Positions 25,287 through 33,409 of a DNA stretch of 64,000 nucleotides are shown one piece after another (the stretch's first letter is position 1; the number at the start of each line of letters is the position of its first letter). The notes under the pieces were generated by a model that was not told the DNA's origin, made no database searches, and was given only the letters and a program-made list of their open reading frames with translations. Both the position numbers and the translations under genes were made by a program. Source of the DNA: an uncultured Bacteroidaceae bacterium (lineage in GTDB: Bacteria > Bacteroidota > Bacteroidia > Bacteroidales > Bacteroidaceae). The stretch is from contig CAJOHO010000003.1 in NCBI GenBank assembly GCA_905234555.1, positions 60,037-124,036 of the forward strand. The letters run 5' to 3'.

Positions 25287-27056
25287 TTACTTGTTGATTT
25301 TTGCCCAGGTATCTTTCAGACCTACCGTGCGGTTGAAGACCATGTGCCCAGGCGTGGAATCGGGATCTACGTTGTAGTAGCCGATACGCTGGAACTGCAG
25401 ATAATCAAGCGGTTTGCGCGTAGCCAGCCATTTCTCCACGTAAGCAGTCTTCACTTCGAGGCTGTTGGGATTTAGGAACGGACGCATTTCTTCGATGCCG
25501 ATACGTTCCTTACCCTGTTCCTTGGCGTAGTTGGAGATTTCGTCGCGAGGATTCTCCACCATCCACAGGCGGTCGTAGTTGCGCACTTCTGCCTCCAGAC
25601 AATGTTTGCAGCTAACCCAATGGATGGTCTTTCCCTTGATCTTCATGTTGGAGTTGGCCTCGCCGGTCTTAGTCTCGGGAATCAGCTCAGCATAAATTTC
25701 CACGATGTTGCCGTCAGCATCTTTCTTGCAGCAGTTCTCCTCTGGACAACGGATGATATAGGAATTCTTCAAGCGTACTTCCTTGCCAGGACCGAGTCGG
25801 AAGAACTTCTTGGGAGCATCCTCCATGAAGTCGTCGCGTTCGATCCACAACTCACGGCTGAACTCAATTTCGTGGGTTCCGTCGGCTTCGTTCTCGGGAT
25901 TGTTCTGTGCCTGATACACTTCGACCGCATCCTCTGGGAAGTTCGTAATGACGAGTTTGACGGGATTGAGTACAGCACTTACACGTTGTGCACGTTTGTT
26001 GAGGTCGTCGCGTACAGCACTCTCGAAGAGCGACATCTGATTGAGGGCATCGAACTTGGTGTAGCCGATTTTGTCGATAAAGGCCTTGATACCTTCAGGG
26101 CTGTAGCCTCTGCGACGGAAACCGCAGATGGTCGGCATACGTGGGTCGTCCCATCCGTTCACCACTCCTTCTTTCACCATCAGCAGAAGGTTACGCTTGG
26201 AAAGGAGGATATGGGTGAGGTTGAGTTTGTTGAACTCAGTCTGACGAGGACGGTTGTCGTCCAAAGGCTGGTCGTCCCCAGCACATTGTTTTGCCCAGTC
26301 CACAAACAGGTCGTAGAGCGGACGATGACTAACAAACTCCAAAGTGCAAAGCGAATGCGTCACACCTTCCCAATAGTCACATTGTCCATGCGTAAAGTCG
26401 TACATGGGATAGGCATTCCACTTGTTGCCGGTACGCCAATGAGGCATATTGAGAACGCGGTACATAATCGGGTCTCGGAAATGCATATTGTCGCTCGCCA
26501 TATCGATTTTGGCACGAAGCACCATCTTTCCAGGCTCCATGTTTCCGCTGTTCATTTCCTCAAACAGACGCAGGCTTTCCTCAACGGGACGATCACGATA
26601 AGGTGAGTTCGTTCCTGGCGTGGTGGGCGTACCCTTCTGGGATGCAATCTGCTCTGCCGTCTGTTCGTCCACATAGGCTTTGCCGCGTTTGATGAGTTCA
26701 ACGGCCAAGTCCCAGAGCTGTTGGAAATAGTCGGAAGCATAAAGAATGTTGCCCCACTTGAAGCCCAGCCATTCAATATCTTTCTTGATGGCTTCCACAT
26801 ATTCCATATCTTCCTTCTGAGGATTCGTGTCATCCATACGCAGGTTGCAAACGCCCCCGTATTTCTCAGCAATACCGAAGTCGATGGCAATTGCCTTGGC
26901 GTGACCGATATGCAGGTAGCCGTTGGGTTCAGGCGGAAAACGGGTCTGCAACCGTCCGCCGTTCTTACCCTCTTCCAGGTCTTTCTTTACAATCTCTTCA
27001 ACAAAACTCAGCGATTCTTTCTTCGCTTCGAGTTTCTCTTCTGCTAAATTTTCCAT
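25287..27056 (-). CDS. glnS: Glutamine-tRNA ligase
   Basis: Class Ib synthetase charging tRNA-Gln. The 589-residue protein contains RFPPEPNGYLHIGHAKA with HIGH at about residues 50-53, MDDTNPQKED, and the KMSKS equivalent in the form LLSKRNLL near residue 280. The two-lobed beta-barrel anticodon-binding region follows. PPEPNG rather than PSPTG at the first motif separates GlnRS from GluRS, supporting the assignment; direct glutaminylation is usual in Bacteroidales. An inserted Cys-containing segment (CPEENCCKKDADG; SCKHCLEAEVRNY) lies in the C-terminal half. The gene is followed after 10 bp by the damaged TPR gene. The upstream gap to uvrA consists of AATTATG words. Confidence 0.93.
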   Translation of the reverse strand: MENLAEEKLEAKKESLSFVEEIVKKDLEEGKNGGRLQTRFPPEPNGYLHIGHAKAIAIDFGIAEKYGGVCNLRMDDTNPQKEDMEYVEAIKKDIEWLGFKWGNILYASDYFQQLWDLAVELIKRGKAYVDEQTAEQIASQKGTPTTPGTNSPYRDRPVEESLRLFEEMNSGNMEPGKMVLRAKIDMASDNMHFRDPIMYRVLNMPHWRTGNKWNAYPMYDFTHGQCDYWEGVTHSLCTLEFVSHRPLYDLFVDWAKQCAGDDQPLDDNRPRQTEFNKLNLTHILLSKRNLLLMVKEGVVNGWDDPRMPTICGFRRRGYSPEGIKAFIDKIGYTKFDALNQMSLFESAVRDDLNKRAQRVSAVLNPVKLVITNFPEDAVEVYQAQNNPENEADGTHEIEFSRELWIERDDFMEDAPKKFFRLGPGKEVRLKNSYIIRCPEENCCKKDADGNIVEIYAELIPETKTGEANSNMKIKGKTIHWVSCKHCLEAEVRNYDRLWMVENPRDEISNYAKEQGKERIGIEEMRPFLNPNSLEVKTAYVEKWLATRKPLDYLQFQRIGYYNVDPDSTPGHMVFNRTVGLKDTWAKINK

Positions 27057-27080
27057 ATTATTGTGAATTGTTAATTGTCA

Positions 27081-27126
27081 ATTATGAATGATGAATCGTC
27101 AATTATGAATTATGCATTATGAATTA
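27081..27126. repeat. AATTATG heptamer array between glnS and uvrA
   Basis: Tandem AATTATG/CATTATG/AATGATG words fill the gap up to the uvrA stop. The 15-mer TATGCATTATGAATT (27111-27125) recurs at 29975-29989 on the other side of uvrA. Confidence 0.75.
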
Positions 27127-29946
27127 TCAAAACTCTTTCCTCAAGAACTCAGCTGTAAAGCCGCGTCCAGAATGAGCAACTTCCTCGGGCGAACCTGTTA
27201 CCACTACTTCGCCACCTTTTCGTCCGCCTTCCATTCCGATATCAATCACGTGGTCGGCAGCCTTGATGACATCCATATTGTGTTCAATCACGATGACGGT
27301 ATTGCCTTTGTCCACCAATCGGCGGAGCACGTTGAGCAAAGCCTGGATATCAGCAAAGTGAAGTCCTGTGGTGGGTTCGTCGAGAATGAAGAGCGTTTTG
27401 CCCGTATCGCGGCGAGCCAGTTCCGTAGCCAGTTTCACACGCTGGCTCTCTCCACCTGAAAGCGTTGTGCTGGGCTGTCCCAGTTTGATATAACCCAGAC
27501 CCACATCCTGCAACACTTGGATTTTGCGCAGAATCTGAGGCTGGTTCTCGAAAAACTCTACAGCCTCGTTGATAGTCATATCGAGCACATCTGCTATACT
27601 GCGTCCCTTAAACCTTACCTCAAGCGTGGCTCGGTTGTAACGTTGTCCGTGACACACCTCGCAAGGCACCTGAATATCAGGAAGGAAATGCATCTCGACG
27701 GTCTTGTAGCCGTTACCGCCACAAGCTTCACAACGTCCGCCTTTCACATTAAAGGAGAACTGCCCAGGCTTGTAGCCTCGCATCTTGGCTTCGGGCATCT
27801 CCACAAACAAGCTGCGGATATCGCTGAACACACCTGTGTAGGTTGCCGGATTGGAACGTGGTGTACGACCCAACGGCGACTGGTCCACACTTACCACCTT
27901 ATCTAAGTATTGAGCACCCTCGATGGATTCGTAGCTGAGCGGCTCCTTCAGACTCCTGTAGAATTTCTGTGAAAGGATGGGCTGAAGGGTTTCGTTCACA
28001 ATCGTGGATTTTCCGCTACCACTCACGCCCGTCACGCAGATGAACTGTCCCAGAGGAAAGCTCACATCCACATTCTTGAGGTTGTTGCCTGCGCATCCGT
28101 GAAGGGTCAGCACCTGTCCGCTTTCTTCCCTCCATTTCCCTTTTTCGTTCACCATCTTTTCCTCTCCCCTGAGCCAACGGGCTGTGATGGTATCAGCTTT
28201 CAGCAGTTGGGCAGGCGTTCCCTGGAACATCACTTCGCCTCCGTAACGTCCAGCCTTAGGACCTATATCTATAATCCAGTCGGCAGCCAACATCATGTCG
28301 CGATCGTGTTCCACCACCACTACCGTGTTACCTAAGTCGCGTAGGGCTTTGAGCGAATGGATGAGACGCACGTTGTCTCGCTGGTGCAAACCGATACTGG
28401 GTTCATCCAGAATATAGAGTACGTTCACCAGTTGCGAACCAATCTGTGTGGCCAGACGGATACGTTGGCTTTCTCCACCCGACAAAGAAGCTGTCTGTCG
28501 GTTCAGACAAAGGTAGTCCAGACCTACGTCGAGCAGAAACTGGAGTCGCTTCTGTATTTCCTTCACTATCTCGCTGGCTATCTGTTGCTGGCGTTCGCTG
28601 ATATGTTCATTCAGGTGGAGCATCCAATCGTGCAACTCACCCAAATCCATGATGGCCAGTTCGTGGATGTTCTTACCACCCAAGCGATAATGCAGAGATT
28701 CCTGCTTCAGTCTCGCTCCGTGACAATCGGGACACTCACACACCCTGTCGAAACTCTCTGCCCAACGTTGTGCTGCGGCTGAGTTATCGCTCTCGCTAAG
28801 TTGGTGGATATATTTCGAAATGCCTTCGTACAGACAGAAATAGTCGCTGCTGGTATGAATCTTCGAAGCCTTGATGCAAACCCTTCGGTCGCAGCCGTAA
28901 ATCACGTCGTGAAGCGCTTCTTCTGAAAGGTTCTTTACAGGCATCTTCAGCGTGAAACCATAACTTTCCAGCACAGCTTCGATTTGGTGGAATATCATGG
29001 TGGGGCGGGATTTGCCCAATGGTGTCAAGGCTCCTTCCGCAATACTCAGATTGGGGTCAGGCACAATCTTCGACTCGTCAATCATACTCACCACACCCAT
29101 ACCCTTACAACGAGGACAGGCTCCTTCGGGTGAGTTGAACGAGAACTGATTGGGTGCTGGATCGCTATAGCTGATACCCGTCGTAGGACACATCAACTTG
29201 CGACTGTAGTAGCGTGGCTGATTGGATCCTCGTTCCAGTATCATCACAAGCCCATTTCCTAAATGCATAGCTGTGGCGATGCTTTTCTTCAGACGTTCTG
29301 TATCCTTGGCATTTACCATCAGCTTATCCACTACCACTTCGATATTGTGGTTCTTGTAGCGATCCACCTTCATATCTGCTACCAGTTCCGTCATCTCTTC
29401 ATCCACACGCACATTGAGGTAGCCTTTCTTCATCATCGACTCAAACAGTTCGCGATAATGTCCCTTACGGCTTCTTACAAGAGGTGCCAACAGATAGATG
29501 GCCTTACCTTCGTAATCGTCGAGAACAAGCTGGAGAATCTGCTCCTCTGTATATTTCACCATCTCCTCGCCAGTCACATAGCTGTAGGCTGTGGCAGCTC
29601 TGGCATAGAGCAAACGCAAATAGTCATAGATTTCCGTCACGGTCCCAACGGTGGAACGGGGATTGCGGTTCGTAGTTTTCTGTTCGATACTGATGACAGG
29701 ACTCAGTCCGCTGATATGATCCACATCCGGACGCTCCAACCCTCCGAGAAAATTGCGGGCGTAAGCGGAGAAGGTTTCTATGTAGCGACGCTGCCCCTCA
29801 GCATAGAGCGTATCGAAAGCCAGACTCGACTTTCCGCTTCCGCTCAATCCTGTCACAACGGTGAGGCTCCCATGAGGAATCTCCACGTTGATATTCTTGA
29901 GGTTATGCACTCGCGCACCTTCTACTATAATCTTTCCGTCCTGCAT
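27127..29946 (-). CDS. uvrA: UvrABC excinuclease subunit A
   Basis: A 939-residue, dimeric DNA-damage-recognition ATPase of nucleotide excision repair. There are two ABC modules: Walker A GLSGSGKSSLAFDTLYAEGQ (about 34-53) and GVSGSGKSTIVNETL (about 640), with two signatures, LSGGESQRIRLA and LSGGESQRVKLA. The zinc modules are CPRCKGMG (near 285) and CEACGGNGYKT with CEVCHGQRY (near 745-775). All catalytic elements are intact. It is bounded on both sides by the same 15-bp word (27111-27125, 29975-29989). No LexA-type box is evident. Confidence 0.97.
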   Translation of the reverse strand: MQDGKIIVEGARVHNLKNINVEIPHGSLTVVTGLSGSGKSSLAFDTLYAEGQRRYIETFSAYARNFLGGLERPDVDHISGLSPVISIEQKTTNRNPRSTVGTVTEIYDYLRLLYARAATAYSYVTGEEMVKYTEEQILQLVLDDYEGKAIYLLAPLVRSRKGHYRELFESMMKKGYLNVRVDEEMTELVADMKVDRYKNHNIEVVVDKLMVNAKDTERLKKSIATAMHLGNGLVMILERGSNQPRYYSRKLMCPTTGISYSDPAPNQFSFNSPEGACPRCKGMGVVSMIDESKIVPDPNLSIAEGALTPLGKSRPTMIFHQIEAVLESYGFTLKMPVKNLSEEALHDVIYGCDRRVCIKASKIHTSSDYFCLYEGISKYIHQLSESDNSAAAQRWAESFDRVCECPDCHGARLKQESLHYRLGGKNIHELAIMDLGELHDWMLHLNEHISERQQQIASEIVKEIQKRLQFLLDVGLDYLCLNRQTASLSGGESQRIRLATQIGSQLVNVLYILDEPSIGLHQRDNVRLIHSLKALRDLGNTVVVVEHDRDMMLAADWIIDIGPKAGRYGGEVMFQGTPAQLLKADTITARWLRGEEKMVNEKGKWREESGQVLTLHGCAGNNLKNVDVSFPLGQFICVTGVSGSGKSTIVNETLQPILSQKFYRSLKEPLSYESIEGAQYLDKVVSVDQSPLGRTPRSNPATYTGVFSDIRSLFVEMPEAKMRGYKPGQFSFNVKGGRCEACGGNGYKTVEMHFLPDIQVPCEVCHGQRYNRATLEVRFKGRSIADVLDMTINEAVEFFENQPQILRKIQVLQDVGLGYIKLGQPSTTLSGGESQRVKLATELARRDTGKTLFILDEPTTGLHFADIQALLNVLRRLVDKGNTVIVIEHNMDVIKAADHVIDIGMEGGRKGGEVVVTGSPEEVAHSGRGFTAEFLRKEF

Positions 29947-29974
29947 TAATCAATCAGCTATCGACAATCAATAA

Positions 29975-29989
29975 TATGCATTATGAATT
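29975..29989. repeat. Second copy of the uvrA-flanking 15-mer
   Basis: TATGCATTATGAATT, identical to 27111-27125, in the short gap between the uvrA start and the end of the CHU_C gene. Confidence 0.6.
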
Positions 29990-29990
29990 C

Positions 29991-30743
29991 TCAATTCTCT
30001 CCTCCAGTACCAGTTGTACTCGATTCACCTTCCCTGTATCCTTTCAGCACACTAATAGCCTTGCGAATCTTATAATGGAGTCCGTCGCTGCCAATCGCGT
30101 CGATATGGAGGATGTAAGCTCCGTCTGGCACATAGTCGCCACCATATCTTCCATCCCATCCGTCTGCCAGGTTCGCCAGCGTAAACGTATGCAGCTTCTT
30201 CCCCCAACGGTTCCAGATACCTCCGCTGACTTTTACAATTGACTGGTATTCAATTACCAGTTTGTCGTTGATAGCGTCATCATTGGGCGTGAGGGCATCC
30301 GTACACGTCAGTTTCGATTCGCTGATAACAATCTTGAATTCATCCGACACATATTCTGTGGTGTCATTGTCTGCGCTTACAAAGGTAACATAGAGCTTGG
30401 CACCATAGCCGCCAGACGTGGTCAGCGTATAATCCGATTCCTCCGTAAAACGATTGACAACAGGATCGTTCTCACCCTTGTCGGAGTTGTAAATGCGCCA
30501 TTCCACCGTATAGTTCCACTCATTCCCGTCTGCATCCTCTGGATCTACATTGGCGGTAAGGTGGATGTCAAGGGGAGCCTGCTGAGTTTGCGTCTCACCA
30601 GGGTTCATTTCCACCTCCGTCAACGTTCTTGCTTCGTCATCTTCATAATAAGAGAACGAAATCGTTGGATTTGCCGTTTGTGACATTGACGTTCCAACAA
30701 AAAAACAAGACATCAGACTTGCTAAAATCAATCGAGTATTCAT
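29991..30743 (-). CDS. Exported protein with CHU_C / T9SS type B C-terminal domain
   Basis: A 250-residue protein with a signal peptide (about 1-21, ending SMS-Q). The C-terminal 90 residues have the gliding-motility CHU_C pattern: CTDALTPNDDAINDKLVI, then IWNRWGKKLHTF, DGWDGRYGGDYVPDGAYIL. This domain directs type IX secretion of the type B class. An extra Gly/Ser/Thr tail (EGESSTTGTGGEN) follows, which is unusual because the sorting domain normally ends the protein. The N-terminal 130 residues are an Ig-like beta domain (WRIYNSDKGENDPVV) without enzyme motifs. It is unusually small for a CHU_C protein. The promoter TAAATTTG is at 30776-30783 on the minus strand. Confidence 0.78.
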   Translation of the reverse strand: MNTRLILASLMSCFFVGTSMSQTANPTISFSYYEDDEARTLTEVEMNPGETQTQQAPLDIHLTANVDPEDADGNEWNYTVEWRIYNSDKGENDPVVNRFTEESDYTLTTSGGYGAKLYVTFVSADNDTTEYVSDEFKIVISESKLTCTDALTPNDDAINDKLVIEYQSIVKVSGGIWNRWGKKLHTFTLANLADGWDGRYGGDYVPDGAYILHIDAIGSDGLHYKIRKAISVLKGYREGESSTTGTGGEN

Positions 30744-30775
30744 GATTGCATCCGTTTAATCTTAAAAAAACAGCG

Positions 30776-30783
30776 CAAATTTA
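30776..30783 (-). promoter_or_regulatory. Promoter (-7 box) of the CHU_C gene
   Basis: Minus-strand TAAATTTG followed by CGCTG, about 33 bases before the ATG at 30743. Confidence 0.5.
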
Positions 30784-30822
30784 CTAATATTTATTGAATT
30801 TTCTATACTTCGGAGCAAGTTT

Positions 30823-30854
30823 TTTGGTAGAGAAAAAGAAAACTTGTAACTTTG
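30823..30854 (+). promoter_or_regulatory. Promoter of the LysM gene
   Basis: TTTG (30823-30826), 20-base spacer, TAACTTTG (30847-30854); a full match, 28 bases before the ATG at 30882. Confidence 0.75.
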
Positions 30855-30881
30855 CAACCATAATTTAACAAAAATGAACAA

Positions 30882-32555
30882 ATGAAGGCTATTGGTATCA
30901 ACCGTTGCATCGTTGTCTGTGCAGCATTATTCATCTCATTTCAGCTCTCAGCACAGACCCAAAACCTGCGCCACGAAGTGCAAGGCGGAGAAACACTCTA
31001 CTCCATCAGTCGTACCTACGGAGTGAGTGTGGAAGCCATTCGTCAGGCGAATCCCAAAATGGGTGACACCCTGTTGGCAGGAAGTGTCATCAACATTCCA
31101 CAAAAAGACGCTACTCCCACTCAGCCGTCAACTCCCGTAACAACCCAGCCTGTTACTCCAGTAAAGGCTCAGCCTGTTACGCCTGTGAATGCCCAACCTG
31201 TTTCCACTTCTCAGCCGGAGAAACAGATAATTCCTTCCACCGCACCTGAGTGCAAGTTTATGTATAAGGTGGAGAAGAAGGAAACCGTCTATAGCATCAG
31301 CCACCGTTTCGGACTGACCGAAGAGGAACTGTGTCGCGCAAATCCTCAGATTGACGAGAAGAAAAAAGTGAAGAAGGGCGAATATCTCTGCATTCCTTAT
31401 TCTCAAGCGGAAATCGCACAACTGCAGCTCAATGCGCAGAAAGCCCGTGAAGAGGCAGAACGTCTGGCAGAACAAGAACGCCAACGTGAATTGGAAGCCG
31501 AACGTGCACGTCGCAGAGCCGAAGTGGTCGATGTAGCAGTATTCCTACCCTTTGAACTCAGCGCCAAGAAGAAGTCTGCATCTGCCGTGAAGATTTACGA
31601 CTTCTATGAAGGTTTCCTCCTGGGAGTGAAAGAGATGAAGAACAACGGTATTTCCGTCAACGTACACACATACGAGGAAAAAGCCTCCAACGCTGTGATG
31701 GACTCTCTCTTACGATTGCCCGAGATGACGGAAATGGAATTGATGATTGGTCCTTCGAATGCCAACAACATCTCATCTGTAAGCCGTTTCTGCAAACAGA
31801 ATAACATCTGTCAGATTATCCCGTTCTCAACGAAGGAAAACCTCGTCAACAACTACCCAACTTCATTTCAAGTAAATGTTCAAGTTGCGGGACTTTACAA
31901 TTCTGTCTATGAGCAGTTTATACAACAGTATCAGAACCATGATATTTACTTTGTAAGTTGTCAGGACAAAGAGGAAAACGAATCCTACACCAATGGTTTC
32001 AAACGTGCTTTGCAGGATGCCGGCATCAGCTTTAAAACCACGTCGATGGACAAGCTGAGCAAACTGGAAGAACTGATGGAAGAGAAGGGACGCCCCACCG
32101 TCTTCATCATCTCCACAGGTGCTGTAAAGTCTTTCGACACGCTGACCCAGAACATCGAGAAGAACGAAGGCTATGCCTTTTACAACTACACTTTGTTCGG
32201 ACCAATGGGTTGGGCAAATTTCAACCAACAGAAGAATCAGCAGAAACTCACACGCCACCATGCTGCTTTCTTTACCACTTATTACGCTTATCCATACAGC
32301 ACGCCTGTCAGCACCTTCAAGTCGCAGTTCCACCGTTACTTCAAGCGTGAGGCACTCAATGCCAACCCCAACTTCGACATGCTGGGCTACGACATTGCCC
32401 GCTATTTCATCAAGGGTTATGCTGAAAATCGCAGCGATTTCTACGATTTGCAAAGCAATATGGGAAGCGACACACTCCAGAATCCCATGCAGTTTGTCCG
32501 CAAGGCTGACGGCAGCGGTTTCATCAACGCTCACGTCAAAATCATCCACTTCTAA
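30882..32555 (+). CDS. LysM-domain protein fused to a periplasmic-binding-protein fold
   Basis: A 557-residue exported protein. After the signal peptide (about 1-24) come two LysM peptidoglycan-binding modules: 31-75 (GGETLYSISRTYGVSVEAIRQANP) and about 127-172 (KKETVYSISHRFGLTEEELCRANP), cited in part. A Pro/Thr/Gln linker lies between them, built of repeated QPVTPV-type units. A charged coiled coil (about 180-212, AREEAERLAEQERQRELE) leads to a C-terminal domain resembling type 1 periplasmic-binding/ABC-ligand receptors (VDVAVFLPFEL; YDFYEGFLLGVKEM; MIGPSNANNISSV). A wall-anchored ligand sensor is inferred. A three-codon ORF (ATG 30874) has its stop overlapping the start ATG, which may be chance. 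Confidence 0.85.
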   Translation: MKAIGINRCIVVCAALFISFQLSAQTQNLRHEVQGGETLYSISRTYGVSVEAIRQANPKMGDTLLAGSVINIPQKDATPTQPSTPVTTQPVTPVKAQPVTPVNAQPVSTSQPEKQIIPSTAPECKFMYKVEKKETVYSISHRFGLTEEELCRANPQIDEKKKVKKGEYLCIPYSQAEIAQLQLNAQKAREEAERLAEQERQRELEAERARRRAEVVDVAVFLPFELSAKKKSASAVKIYDFYEGFLLGVKEMKNNGISVNVHTYEEKASNAVMDSLLRLPEMTEMELMIGPSNANNISSVSRFCKQNNICQIIPFSTKENLVNNYPTSFQVNVQVAGLYNSVYEQFIQQYQNHDIYFVSCQDKEENESYTNGFKRALQDAGISFKTTSMDKLSKLEELMEEKGRPTVFIISTGAVKSFDTLTQNIEKNEGYAFYNYTLFGPMGWANFNQQKNQQKLTRHHAAFFTTYYAYPYSTPVSTFKSQFHRYFKREALNANPNFDMLGYDIARYFIKGYAENRSDFYDLQSNMGSDTLQNPMQFVRKADGSGFINAHVKIIHF

Positions 32556-32623
32556 AACTTTAAGCTTCTAATCCCCCATATAAGTTTGTTCGGCAGTTTC
32601 ACCGCCGTAATTCTCAAAGCCCT

Positions 32624-33334
32624 ATGCTTCGCAAAAGTCTACATTCCCTTCTCCTGCTACTGGCAGCATTTCTCGTCCTCCCGCTCCATGCACAAGTGGG
32701 TGAACGGCGCACGGACTTTGCGATGGGTGGAAATGCAGGCTGGCTGCTCAACACCATGAATTTCACACCTACCATTAAGCAGTTCAGCCATCAGGCACCC
32801 ACCTTCGGATTTTCAGCCCGATACATCAGCGAGAAGTACTTTACCGCCATCTGTGGCGTACAAGCAGAGGTGAACTTTGCGCAATTGGGTTGGAAGGAAA
32901 ATATAGAAGACGGTACACTCAACGAATACTCCCACCACCTCAACTACATCCAGATTCCGCTCCTTATGCAGATGGGTTGGGGAGGAGAACAAAGAGGACT
33001 CAAATTTGTCTTCGAAGCTGGTCCTCAACTCGGTTATTGCTTTGCCACCTCTGAAAGCCGTGGAGGCTCAGGTGCCTGGGACACCTCCCATCGTCCCAAC
33101 GGAGTGGTCTATCAGTACGACCACGATATAGACAACCGCTTCGACTACGGTATTACAGCCGGCATCGGCGTGGAACTCTCCACCGCTATCGGTCATTTCA
33201 TTCTCGACGGACGCTACTATTTTGGTCTGGCTGACACCTATGATAGTTCCAAGCAAGGTTACTTCGCACGTTCTGCCAACCAAACCATCTGCGTAAAACT
33301 CAACTACCTCATCGACTTCCACAAAACGAAATAA
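32624..33334 (+). CDS. PorT-like outer-membrane beta-barrel protein
   Basis: A 236-residue exported protein with signal peptide (MLRKSLHSLLLLLAAFLVLPLHA) and an eight-strand-type OMP_b-brl barrel (GGNAGWLLNTMNF; YIQIPLLMQMGWG; FVFEAGPQLGYCF; DYGITAGIGVEL; FILDGRYYFGLADTYD). Length and strand order resemble PorT, an outer-membrane protein required for type IX secretion in Porphyromonas gingivalis, but many general porin-family proteins share the fold. It follows the LysM gene by 68 bp on the same strand. The presence of T9SS cargo elsewhere in the window makes a PorT role possible, not proven. Confidence 0.7.
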   Translation: MLRKSLHSLLLLLAAFLVLPLHAQVGERRTDFAMGGNAGWLLNTMNFTPTIKQFSHQAPTFGFSARYISEKYFTAICGVQAEVNFAQLGWKENIEDGTLNEYSHHLNYIQIPLLMQMGWGGEQRGLKFVFEAGPQLGYCFATSESRGGSGAWDTSHRPNGVVYQYDHDIDNRFDYGITAGIGVELSTAIGHFILDGRYYFGLADTYDSSKQGYFARSANQTICVKLNYLIDFHKTK

Positions 33335-33344
33335 CTCATCAATC

Positions 33345-33385
33345 CTAGTCCAACTAGTTTAACTAGTTTCACTAGTCTAACTAGT
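33345..33385. repeat. ACTAGT-word array
   Basis: Five CTAGT words spaced 9-10 bp (AACTAGTTT type) fill part of the gap between the PorT-like and GH43 genes. Confidence 0.75.
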
Positions 33386-33409
33386 AACCCCTAAAAACAA
33401 CTATACAAC

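Noticed and set aside
24252-25475. 407-codon plus-strand open frame
   Set aside because: Antisense to the TPR gene and glnS, with low-complexity shadow composition and no family motif.
25602-26606. 334-codon plus-strand open frame
   Set aside because: Antisense shadow of glnS.
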